The notes under the pieces were generated by a model. That model was not told the origin of the DNA. It worked only from the letters and a program-made list of their open reading frames with translations, and searched no databases. Below are positions 1 to 8,052 of a DNA stretch of 64,000 nucleotides, piece after piece. Made by a program: the position numbers and the translations under genes. Source of the stretch: Gemmatimonadaceae bacterium (GTDB lineage: Bacteria > Gemmatimonadota > Gemmatimonadetes > Gemmatimonadales > Gemmatimonadaceae); NCBI GenBank assembly GCA_019186945.1, contig JABAQJ010000004.1, forward strand, positions 1 through 64,000, written 5' to 3'. Numbering within the stretch: the first letter of the stretch is position 1; each line of letters begins with the position of its first letter.

Positions 1-1254
1 GATCGTGTATCGCGCACGGTCACTCGACACCTGCTCCCATTCGATGCGGTCGACAGATGCGTCCGCGCTGGCATAGCTCACTATGTCGGTGTTCGCCTGA
101 GTCCCGTACATCGTCACCACCAGCGCTCGGTCCTCCTCCTCCACGACATAAGGTGGCCTCGATGTCATTGGGAACGCGACATCGCTCCAGTCGGCGTCGG
201 ACGCCAGTACACGAGCGTTCATCGCGACCCGGCGCGGCGGCGGCCAGCCAGTCGGCAACAGCTGCAACTCGGCGCTCTGGACCCACACGTCGAGTCCGGA
301 ATCGAGGCGGATACGACTGGCGTCCCCAACGCGTGCCGTCTCCTGCACTACCGTGCCGGGCAGAAGGAACCACTTGTAAGTCCCCCCAGGCACCGGGCGC
401 GCAATCACCACGCGATCCGTGTCGGGCAGCGTGCTCGGCGCGACGCCGGCCACGGCCCAGCGAGGTTCGCTGTCATCGGACGCCGTGACCGCCGGCAATG
501 CAAGGCGAACGCTGTCCCGGCCGCGCCGTACCACGAGCATCGCCGCAGCGCCAACGAGTGACGACACAGGAACGCTGGCCGCGAACACGTTGGAATCCGA
601 CACCGACAGATCGAATCGTCCGACCTCAGGCACCTCATCCACCACCGCGACCGCGTTCCGAAGCGGAAGCTCGACGCCAGAAGGCAGCCGGAGCGAAACC
701 GTTGCAGATCGCGGCGCCCGCACGCTGACGCGAATCCGATCGGCTAGCGACCACATCCCGGGCGTGCGTGGCTGCAACGACGTCGAGTCCACCAGCAACG
801 CGCCAGATTCCGGAAGATCGAGGCGCGGCGCAGGCAGCGTGATCCGTTGCACGGCACGCACCGTGTCGCGACCGCGCACGACCTCCAGCTCATACGCCGC
901 TGACGCATGTGGCGGTAGCGGGAGAAAGGCGAGAAACGCGCCATTCGGCAGGACCGGCACGGGCTGATCGTTGATTCGCAGCGTTCCGTCGCCCGACCCG
1001 ATCGAGCCAAAGATGAAGTTCGAATCCCGCGACGCGATCAGCTGCCCGGGAGTCGGATATGCGACCCGGATCGCGATCGGTCCCCTAACGCGCGGTATGG
1101 GCGGGAGGTCCGATTGCGCCACGTCGGACGGAATCGGGACGGGCGTCGGTGGCGTTACGACGCTGGGAGGAAGCACCGGTGCTGGCGATGCGCAACCCGG
1201 CGAACCTAGACACAGGCCCGCGGTAACGACGGTCGTACGGACATTCCATCTCAT
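1..1254 (-). CDS. Exported protein, probable N-acetylmuramoyl-L-alanine amidase N-terminal region (C-terminus outside window)
   Basis: The minus strand is open from an ATG at 1254 to the window edge (418 codons, no stop), so the gene is cut off. An AGGA sequence sits 7 bases before the ATG. The first 21 residues are a short basic plus hydrophobic signal ending SPGC; Cys21 makes it a possible but imperfect lipoprotein. The visible part is beta-rich and resembles the N-terminal region of large Gemmatimonadota amidases: a stretch reading AYPTPGQLIASRDSNF followed by a short IND...PNGAFLAFLP segment. The catalytic amidase domain itself is not in the window, so the enzyme name is inference from that resemblance and from the neighbouring nagZ-anmK-murQ recycling genes. 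Confidence that the gene is real is high; confidence in the function is moderate. Confidence 0.62.
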   Translation of the reverse strand, partial: MRWNVRTTVVTAGLCLGSPGCASPAPVLPPSVVTPPTPVPIPSDVAQSDLPPIPRVRGPIAIRVAYPTPGQLIASRDSNFIFGSIGSGDGTLRINDQPVPVLPNGAFLAFLPLPPHASAAYELEVVRGRDTVRAVQRITLPAPRLDLPESGALLVDSTSLQPRTPGMWSLADRIRVSVRAPRSATVSLRLPSGVELPLRNAVAVVDEVPEVGRFDLSVSDSNVFAASVPVSSLVGAAAMLVVRRGRDSVRLALPAVTASDDSEPRWAVAGVAPSTLPDTDRVVIARPVPGGTYKWFLLPGTVVQETARVGDASRIRLDSGLDVWVQSAELQLLPTGWPPPRRVAMNARVLASDADWSDVAFPMTSRPPYVVEEEDRALVVTMYGTQANTDIVSYASADASVDRIEWEQVSSDRARYTI

Positions 1255-1417
1255 GCCGGTATCCTAATGCAGCGCGGACGTGGCGCGAATCCTCGGGTCC
1301 GGTTGCCTCGTACGTGACTTCATGGCATTTTCGCCGGAGACAGCTGCCTGCCGCCCTCGAGCGCCGCATGTCCCGGTTGCGGCATCCGACCACTGACGCC
1401 TTACGCGAGACAGATTC

Positions 1418-2431
1418 GTGAACACCTGCCCGAGCTGTCGGCATCCGCTGGAACCGGGAGCACAACTGTGTCCGAACTGCGGGTGGCGTCCTGACTCAGA
1501 CATCGACTCCAACACGAGGCGCACTGCCGCCAGATCGACCACGGGAGAGCCGATGCCCACGGAACCACGCCTCCGGCTGGGTAGATCGCATCACGGAAGG
1601 CTCACTCGGACGACGCCATGCCCACATTGCGCCCGGCCGGTCGATCGGTCGGCGCTGTTTTGTCCACACTGCGGGCTACGAGTGGTGGACGGATCGGTAC
1701 CTGAAGTTGGGGGAGGAGACGAGCCTCAGCCAGCCGTGCGCACGGAGCCGCGACCGCGCCTCACGCCGCCCGGTTTGCCTGTCGTTCCCCGACTCACCCT
1801 TCTGGACGAGCATGGGGGAGTCACCCACGAGTTCCCGCTGGAGAGAGCGGAGACGCTGATCGGGCGAGGCGCTGCCGACGTATCTTTCGACGAGGATCAG
1901 AGCGTTGCTCGGGAGCACGCCATCGTTTCCCGGGATCCGGCGGGAATTCGCATTCGCGACCTGACACCGAGCGGAAGGGGTTTCACGTGGATCTTCGCGC
2001 GGGATGTCCATGTCCTCGAAGACGGGGAACTGATCCTCCTTGGCTCCCAGGTAATCCGGTTTCGTCGCCTGACGCCGCATGACATTTTGGCGACAGGCCC
2101 GGCCGAGCAGGCGGGTTCGCGCGTTCCACCTGCGGATGTGGCTGTGCTGGAGCAGATGCTGGCGAACGGCAGGACACGGGACATCTGTTACGTGCCCGAG
2201 GGGCGGGCGATCCTGATCGGGCGCGAGCACGGAAATTGGGTCTTCCCGTATGATCCGACCATGAGCGCGCGTCACGCCGAGGTGCGATCCCGCCCCGAAT
2301 CGGGCGACGTCGTCATCCGGGACGTTGGCAGTCGCAACGGCGTCGGGATCGCCCTTCGCGCCGAGCAGGCGTTGAGCGACGGGGATCGTCTGCTGCTGGG
2401 CAAGCAGGTGCTCCGTGTCGACCTGCAGTAG
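1418..2431 (+). CDS. Double zinc-ribbon, double FHA-domain protein
   Basis: This 337-residue protein starts with GTG. Two small zinc ribbons come first: Cys4/7/18/21 and Cys68/71/82/85, both of the CPxC...CPxCG form. A Pro/Arg-rich linker follows, then two FHA domains. The first (about 125-210) keeps the Gly-Arg of the binding loop but has AREH where SxxH is normal. The second (about 252-337) has the full set: IGRE, SARH and SRNG. FHA domains bind phosphothreonine, so the second domain at least should dock a partner phosphorylated by a Ser/Thr kinase. There is no signal peptide or membrane segment, so it should be cytosolic. It lies 38 bases before a PP2C phosphatase on the same strand, a pairing expected for a kinase/phosphatase circuit; the likely kinase is at 18661-19674. 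Confidence 0.88.
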   Translation: MNTCPSCRHPLEPGAQLCPNCGWRPDSDIDSNTRRTAARSTTGEPMPTEPRLRLGRSHHGRLTRTTPCPHCARPVDRSALFCPHCGLRVVDGSVPEVGGGDEPQPAVRTEPRPRLTPPGLPVVPRLTLLDEHGGVTHEFPLERAETLIGRGAADVSFDEDQSVAREHAIVSRDPAGIRIRDLTPSGRGFTWIFARDVHVLEDGELILLGSQVIRFRRLTPHDILATGPAEQAGSRVPPADVAVLEQMLANGRTRDICYVPEGRAILIGREHGNWVFPYDPTMSARHAEVRSRPESGDVVIRDVGSRNGVGIALRAEQALSDGDRLLLGKQVLRVDLQ

Positions 2432-2469
2432 GTCGGATCGGCCGGCGCGATGATCCTTCCTCCGGTGCA

Positions 2470-3555
2470 ATGAGCCGCGGCATGGATCGTCCCGGTAAGT
2501 GGAACGGCACCCCGTCACCGGTCATCGTCGAGGCCTTCGCCCAGAGCGACGTTGGCCAGGCGCGGGAGCATAACGAGGATTCGTTCCTGGTCGCCCATCT
2601 TGGCGATGCGCGTCCGATCCTCCAGTTCGAAGAGGTGTTACGACGTCAGGCAGACGCCGAGGGGGCCGTTTTCATGGTCGCCGATGGAATGGGCGGTGCG
2701 GCGGCAGGTGAATTGGCGAGTGCGACCGCGGTCGATGCCGTGCTGCGGCACCTGCAGCAGCACTGGAGCGGCCGCAAGACGGTCGAGCCCGTGGCCTTCG
2801 TTCGGGAACTGGCGAAGGCCACTGAGGTCGCGAATGCCGCGATCTTTCAGTACGCGCACGACCATGTGGAACTCCGCGGGATGGGGACGACAGCGACGAT
2901 CGCCGGGCTCCTCGGCGACACACTGTATCTCGCGCAGGTCGGGGACAGCCGGGCATATCTGGTGCGTGGGGGAATGGCGTTTCAGCTGACGAAGGACCAG
3001 TCGCTGATGCAGAAGCTCATCGAAGCCGGAGAGATCACGGAGTCGGATGCAGAAATCAACGAGCGGCGTAACATCATCCTGCAGGCGCTGGGGCCGGAGG
3101 CTCACGTTCGGGTCGATCTGACGCACCAGAAGGTCTGTCGTGGAGATGTGCTGATCCTTTGCAGCGACGGCCTGTCCGGATTGGTAAAGCCGGACATGAT
3201 CGCCCGTGCCGTTCGGGAGGAGCCGGACCTTTCCCGGGCGTGCAATCGGCTGGTGGCGATCGCCAACGACCTCGGTGGGCCCGACAACATTACGGTTGTG
3301 GCCGCGCGGTTCGACGGCGAATCGTTGCGCCTGCCGAGTGCCATCGACGAACCCCGGCACCGGACGTTCGACGTCGATGGGCACGTCAATCCCGAAGCGG
3401 ACGCATCCGCGCGGTCCGATGTAGCGCCGGCGGACATCTTTCCGATCGTCGACGAGGAGCGCCGCCGCCGCGGCGAGCGCTACGTGCGGATTCTGGCGGG
3501 CATCGGTGTGCTTGCCGTCCTGTACATGGTGTGGCGCTATCTGTGGCCACAGTAG
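2470..3555 (+). CDS. PP2C-family Ser/Thr phosphatase with C-terminal membrane anchor
   Basis: This 361-residue PP2C (PPM) phosphatase removes phosphate from Ser/Thr residues with two metal ions. The metal-ligand motifs are in order: HNED (35-37), ADGMGG (71-76), QVGDSRAYL (156-164), CSDG (231-234) and GGPDN (279-283). A proline/acid-rich linker of about 45 residues follows the domain, then one hydrophobic helix at about 340-357 and a short tail. The catalytic domain is therefore probably held on the cytoplasmic face of the membrane. An ATG four codons further in is an alternative start. It follows the FHA gene by 38 bases and likely shares its transcript. The downstream neighbour nagZ is convergent. 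Confidence 0.93.
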   Translation: MSRGMDRPGKWNGTPSPVIVEAFAQSDVGQAREHNEDSFLVAHLGDARPILQFEEVLRRQADAEGAVFMVADGMGGAAAGELASATAVDAVLRHLQQHWSGRKTVEPVAFVRELAKATEVANAAIFQYAHDHVELRGMGTTATIAGLLGDTLYLAQVGDSRAYLVRGGMAFQLTKDQSLMQKLIEAGEITESDAEINERRNIILQALGPEAHVRVDLTHQKVCRGDVLILCSDGLSGLVKPDMIARAVREEPDLSRACNRLVAIANDLGGPDNITVVAARFDGESLRLPSAIDEPRHRTFDVDGHVNPEADASARSDVAPADIFPIVDEERRRRGERYVRILAGIGVLAVLYMVWRYLWPQ

Positions 3556-3585
3556 CCGGAACCCGCTCGCGTCGCGTACCGTGTG

Positions 3586-5124
3586 TCAGCGATGCGCCAT
3601 GGCCCAGCGTGCGAACGCCAGCTGCATCGGCGGCTCTCCGCCCCACGTGCCGATAACGTGTTCTCCCTCGACGTCCCGAGTGACAAGACGCGGGTGCGCG
3701 AAAAGCACCAGCACGATTTCGCGACTCGCGGCACCTGCCTCGCGAACCGCATGCCTCATCAGTTCCAGTGCTCCTGGGGAGAAACCGGGCGTCCCCTTCC
3801 ATGCGCGGATATCGTTGAACGCGAAGACCACGACGGTGGACTCCGGGCGGAACAGACCGCTCAAGTAAGGGAGCGACCCTGCCACTGCGTCGTCGTTCTC
3901 CGATATCGTCGACGCCTGGTAGCGAGGTGTCGCGCGGTACAGCAGCCGCGCATCGAATCCGGCGTTGCCTAACGCCGAGAACAGCGGATCGCGCGATGGC
4001 GAGTCGTACGGACCTCCGACATCGTCGTCGATGACAATCGCGTCGAGCTTTGCGCCGAGGGATGGCGTCCTGCCCCGCACGATATGGACTGCGCGATCGC
4101 AGAGGTCTCGCACGACGATGCGGTCCGCGTCCGCCACGGTCCTGGCGGCGGGCTGCGTGGCGCACCACTTCGCCCACTGCTCCCGCCGGCCGAGCGCCTG
4201 ATCCAGGTCCCGGATCGCCAGCGTCCTCGTCCGCACCCCTTCTTCCAGGGCCCGCAGCACCACGTCCAGTTCCTCCGGATAGAGCAGGAGGTCGCACCCG
4301 GCTTCCAGCGCTCGCACCGCGGCCACGCCCTCGCCGGAATCGCCCAGAACGCCCTGCATGATCATCGCATCGGTCACCACCAGACCTTCGAACCCCAGGC
4401 GGTCCCGCAACAGCCCACGGGTGATTCGGCGGGAAAGCGTGGCGGGCGCCCGTGTGTGATCGAGCGCCGGGTAGGCGACGTGTGCGGTCATGATCGCCGC
4501 CACGTTGGCCTCGATGGCTGCCCGAAACGGGAGCAAGTCCACCGCTTGCAGCTCCGATTCGGTGGCATCGACGACTGGAAGCGCGACATGGGAATCCGTG
4601 GACGTCCGACCGTGTCCCGGAAAGTGCTTGGCACACGCCATCGCTCCATGTCGCTGGCACTCGTCGATCCACAGGCCAACGTGACGCGCCACGCTCGGCG
4701 CACTGGCGCCGAACGATCGCGTGCCAACGATCGGGTTGTCCGGGTTCAAGTCGATGTCGGCGACCGGCGCGAGCACGGTGCCTACGCCGATCTCTGCAGC
4801 TTCCTGTGCCGTTACGCGCGCGGCCACGCGCGTGGACTCGTCATCGTCCGCTGCGCCTAACGCGGCGACTGGCGGGAGCCCCGTTGCCCCTCGAAATTGC
4901 TGCCCTGCCCCGCGCTCCAGGTCCGACATGATCAGCAGTTCGATGCGCGACCGGACGCGCATCGTAGCGGTGAGCGTGCGAACCTCCTCGACACTGCCGC
5001 CGAAGACGATGAACCCGCCCACACCGGCCTGCAGCGCTCGCTCGATCGCGGGGAGCGACTCGTCGAACCCCGTTGAAGGATCCCGGCGCACAGCGGGGAT
5101 CAGGAGTTGCGCGAGGTCGCTCAC
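3586..5124 (-). CDS. nagZ: Beta-N-acetylhexosaminidase NagZ (GH3), with C-terminal extension
   Basis: NagZ removes N-acetylglucosamine from anhydro-muropeptides in the cytosol during cell-wall recycling. The 512-residue protein shows the family marks: KHFPGHG at 166-172, the DSH general acid/base loop at 177-179 and the nucleophile Asp252 in VVTDAM. There is no signal peptide, which fits a cytosolic recycling enzyme. Typical NagZ proteins are near 340 residues; the extra 170 residues here form a second alpha/beta region like the C-terminal domain of longer GH3 enzymes. The ATG overlaps the anmK stop by four bases, so nagZ is the last gene of a murQ-anmK-nagZ unit. Its 3' end faces the PP2C gene across 30 bases. 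Confidence 0.93.
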   Translation of the reverse strand: MSDLAQLLIPAVRRDPSTGFDESLPAIERALQAGVGGFIVFGGSVEEVRTLTATMRVRSRIELLIMSDLERGAGQQFRGATGLPPVAALGAADDDESTRVAARVTAQEAAEIGVGTVLAPVADIDLNPDNPIVGTRSFGASAPSVARHVGLWIDECQRHGAMACAKHFPGHGRTSTDSHVALPVVDATESELQAVDLLPFRAAIEANVAAIMTAHVAYPALDHTRAPATLSRRITRGLLRDRLGFEGLVVTDAMIMQGVLGDSGEGVAAVRALEAGCDLLLYPEELDVVLRALEEGVRTRTLAIRDLDQALGRREQWAKWCATQPAARTVADADRIVVRDLCDRAVHIVRGRTPSLGAKLDAIVIDDDVGGPYDSPSRDPLFSALGNAGFDARLLYRATPRYQASTISENDDAVAGSLPYLSGLFRPESTVVVFAFNDIRAWKGTPGFSPGALELMRHAVREAGAASREIVLVLFAHPRLVTRDVEGEHVIGTWGGEPPMQLAFARWAMAHR

Positions 5125-6269
5125 GCCGGCGTCAGCTTGCCGAGAATACGCGGACCGCGGGCGCCCGTAACCGAGGGCACGTTGGCGGCACGTCGGTCGA
5201 GGAACAGAAAACCCAGGAGCGCGAACGCGACGGCCTCCTTCGCCTCACCATCGAAGAAGACGTCGGAGAAGCGCCGCACCACACGAGGCGCCAGTCGCGC
5301 AGCGATCGCGTCCACCAACGCCGGGTTCTCCGCGCCACCTCCCGAGATCACGACGTCCCGTACCGGCTCCGGAATGAAGCGTGCGAAGGCATCGGCGATC
5401 GACGCGGCCGTGAAGTCAACCGCGGTGGCGACGATGTCGGCGACCGTCGCTCCGGCCCTGGACCGTCGACAGTCGTCCACGAATGCAGCGATGAACTCCG
5501 GAGTAAACAGCTCGCGCCCCGTGGACTTGGGCGGCTCGGCGGCGAAATAAGGATGTCCCAGAGTACGACGAACGACCTCATCGATCGGGGTGCCACGCCG
5601 CGCCAGCGCGCCACCCGTGTCGTAACGCACTCCGGCCGTGAGACCACGCACCACGCCGTCGATGATGACGACCCCCGGGCCGGTGTCGAATGCGCGCGTC
5701 GCCAGCATGCCGCCACCTGGCGGGACGATCGTGACGTTGCCAATCCCGCCCAGGTTCTGGAAGGCGCGCCACTCCGACGCGTGCGCGAACAGGAGCGCGT
5801 CGGCCATGGGCACGAGCGGCGCTCCCTGCCCGCCAGCAGCAACGTCGCGCACACGGAAATCGTGGAGGACGTCTATCCCGGTACGCTCGGCGATCACCGC
5901 CGACTCGCCGGACTGCCAGGTCGAATGCCCGGGTACGTGCCACAACGTCTGCCCATGGGATGCGATCGCCGCGATCTCGTGGCGTGGCACTCCCGCGTCC
6001 GAAATGACGCCGAGGGCCGCATCCGCCAGCCAGGCACCGAGGTCGAAGTTCAGGCGGCAATACTCCTCCGGCGCTGCGCCGCCAATGGCGCTGGCAATGC
6101 GTTCGCGCTGGGCATCGTCGAAAGGCACTACACGGAACGCGAGAAGGTCGGCGCGCGGCGCTCCTGCTCCGACGGCGGTGAATCGGACGACCGTCGCGGA
6201 AATGCCGTCCAGTGATGTACCGGACATCAGCCCGACCAGCACTCGCGACGAGGAGCGGCCGGTGCTCAT
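5121..6269 (-). CDS. anmK: Anhydro-N-acetylmuramic acid kinase
   Basis: AnmK opens the 1,6-anhydro ring of anhydroMurNAc and phosphorylates it, giving MurNAc-6-phosphate, the substrate of MurQ. The 382-residue protein carries the phosphate-binding GLMSGTSLDGI near residue 13 and the later LGGIGN and FDTGPG motifs of the ASKHA-fold kinases. Length and motifs are normal for the family. It overlaps murQ and nagZ by four bases on each side, so translation of the three genes is probably coupled. The gene order (etherase, kinase, glucosaminidase) joins consecutive steps of one pathway. Confidence 0.95.
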   Translation of the reverse strand: MSTGRSSSRVLVGLMSGTSLDGISATVVRFTAVGAGAPRADLLAFRVVPFDDAQRERIASAIGGAAPEEYCRLNFDLGAWLADAALGVISDAGVPRHEIAAIASHGQTLWHVPGHSTWQSGESAVIAERTGIDVLHDFRVRDVAAGGQGAPLVPMADALLFAHASEWRAFQNLGGIGNVTIVPPGGGMLATRAFDTGPGVVIIDGVVRGLTAGVRYDTGGALARRGTPIDEVVRRTLGHPYFAAEPPKSTGRELFTPEFIAAFVDDCRRSRAGATVADIVATAVDFTAASIADAFARFIPEPVRDVVISGGGAENPALVDAIAARLAPRVVRRFSDVFFDGEAKEAVAFALLGFLFLDRRAANVPSVTGARGPRILGKLTPA

Positions 6270-7183
6270 TCCGGTGGCGCCTTCCCGGCTGCCAGGCGAA
6301 CCGAACCTCCTGCATCCGAGAGTGCGCGCTCCGCTGCGGCCCGCCCGACGCCCAACAGGTTCATCACGATCGCGACCTTGAGCACGCCATCGGCCGCTGC
6401 CAGCATGGAGCGAGCTTCCTCTCGCGTCACGCCGCAGACCACCATCGCAATCCGCTCGCTACGATCCGTCAGCTTCACATTGCTGGCGCGCAGATCGACC
6501 ATGAGGTTGCCGTAGGTCTTGCCGATGCGGATCATCGCGCCCGTCGTGAGCATGTTCAGCACCAGCTTCGTCGCGGTGCCCGCCTTGAGCCTGGTGGAAC
6601 CCGTGACCACTTCCGGCCCCACGATCGGGAGGATGAGCACGTCGAGGAGTTCGCGCACCGCGCCTGCAACCGGTGTGCACGCGATCATGACGGTGCTGGC
6701 TCCGCACTCGCGCGCGCGCGAAAGGGCGCCGCGAACGAACGGTGTCGTCCCGGATGCCGCAATGCCAACGACGACATCTGGCGCCCGGACCGCGAACTGG
6801 TCGATTGCCTCCGATCCCCCCTGCGGGGAATCCTCCGCGCCCTCTTGCGAGCGAAAGACCGCAGCCATCCCGCCGGCGATTATCCCCTGCACGAGCGATG
6901 GGTCGCTGCCGAACGTCGGCGGACACTCGCTCGCGTCCAGTATGCCAAGCCTGCCTGAGGTGCCGGCGCCGACGTAGAAGAGACGCCCACCGTTCCGAAA
7001 CGCGTGCTCGATCAGCGCAATCGCTTCCGCGATTCGCTCACGCTGCGAGGCGACCGCATCCGGGACGGTGCGGTCCTCCGCCGTCATCAGATCGACGATC
7101 TCGATCGGCGATGCCATGTCAATGGCAGCCGTGCGCGGATTCCTGTGCTCCGTGATTCGCGGGTCAAGTGCGTTAGAGGCCAC
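6266..7183 (-). CDS. murQ: N-acetylmuramic acid 6-phosphate etherase
   Basis: MurQ cleaves the lactyl ether of MurNAc-6-phosphate to give GlcNAc-6-phosphate and D-lactate. The 305-residue SIS-domain protein has the family signature GAGTSGRLGILDASECPPTFG split across residues near 72-92, and a second glycine-rich stretch GIAASGTTPFV. It is the first gene of the murQ-anmK-nagZ unit; the 114-base gap upstream is shared with a divergent outer-membrane protein gene and should hold promoters for both. No murR-type SIS regulator or sugar PTS is adjacent. Confidence 0.95.
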   Translation of the reverse strand: MASNALDPRITEHRNPRTAAIDMASPIEIVDLMTAEDRTVPDAVASQRERIAEAIALIEHAFRNGGRLFYVGAGTSGRLGILDASECPPTFGSDPSLVQGIIAGGMAAVFRSQEGAEDSPQGGSEAIDQFAVRAPDVVVGIAASGTTPFVRGALSRARECGASTVMIACTPVAGAVRELLDVLILPIVGPEVVTGSTRLKAGTATKLVLNMLTTGAMIRIGKTYGNLMVDLRASNVKLTDRSERIAMVVCGVTREEARSMLAAADGVLKVAIVMNLLGVGRAAAERALSDAGGSVRLAAGKAPPE

Positions 7184-7297
7184 AATCCGTCGGCTGCGAG
7201 GTCGAGCGCATGACGCGTTTGTCGGGGCTGGCGCCGTGCGGCTAAGTTAACGGGGTTCCATCGGTCGCACCGGTGCCCTTCAGGAGCCTCGGCGAAC

Positions 7298-8002
7298 ATG
7301 AACGGTTTCAGGTCGCTATCGAGCGCGGCGCTCTTGGTGCTGGCCTTTGCCGCCGTCCTGCCGGCACAGGAAGGTGCGGGCCGCCGGCGTGGCGGCCGTG
7401 TCGGCGGCGCCGCACAGGCGAGCACGAGCGAGCCGACGTTCTGGCTGTCGGTTGGCACCGGCATTCTCCTTCTGGCACCCGTGTGGGACGGGAACTCGCA
7501 ATCGCTTTGGGACTTCGGAGACGGGTTCCCTCTGACATTCGCCGTCGAACGCGAGTTCGGCTCGGGCTTGAGTGCCGGCTTGGCCGGCTCGTATACCCGC
7601 GCGCCACTCGTTTACTCTGGGACCGGATCGAACAGCGCTTGCGATGGTTCCATCCGTTGTAATGCTCACGCCACGGTGGCAACCTATGGCGCCGTGTTTC
7701 GCGGCGGGGGCACGTCCGGTCAGACCGGTATGTATCAGTTCTTTCGGCTGTTCCTGGGCGCTATCCAGTATGGAGCATTCGAGCAGGACTCGCCACGCCG
7801 AAAACTTCCACCCGGCGGCGCAAACAAGGACCTCCTGTTCTCCGCCGGTTACGGCTTCGGGTATGCCTTCACCGGTGACTGGCGCCTGGAACTGACCGGA
7901 GAGTACATGAACGGCGTGCACGAACGCGACAACCTTCCCGGAAACGTCCAGACGCTGGCACGTCACTATTCGATCGGTCTCGGGCTTCGGGTGGGACTCT
8001 GA
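7298..8002 (+). CDS. Predicted outer-membrane beta-barrel protein
   Basis: I do not recognise a named family. The 234-residue product has a clear Sec signal peptide (MNGFRSL..., cleavage near AQEGA at about 26) and then a glycine/arginine-rich linker. The rest alternates short amphipathic strands rich in Gly, Tyr, Phe and Trp and ends in LGLRVGL, as expected for a small barrel with a terminal beta-signal. A single Cys pair about six residues apart (near 112-118) could form a loop disulfide. It is followed 50 bases later by ggt on the same strand. Function is unknown. Confidence 0.72.
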   Translation: MNGFRSLSSAALLVLAFAAVLPAQEGAGRRRGGRVGGAAQASTSEPTFWLSVGTGILLLAPVWDGNSQSLWDFGDGFPLTFAVEREFGSGLSAGLAGSYTRAPLVYSGTGSNSACDGSIRCNAHATVATYGAVFRGGGTSGQTGMYQFFRLFLGAIQYGAFEQDSPRRKLPPGGANKDLLFSAGYGFGYAFTGDWRLELTGEYMNGVHERDNLPGNVQTLARHYSIGLGLRVGL

Positions 8003-8052
8003 CGGGCAATGGGACGTGCCGGCCGGTGCCCAGCAACCTCCACCGAACACGC

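Noticed and set aside
3386-4672. A 428-codon minus-strand open frame over nagZ
   Set aside because: It is out of phase with the clear GH3 enzyme and has typical shadow-frame composition.
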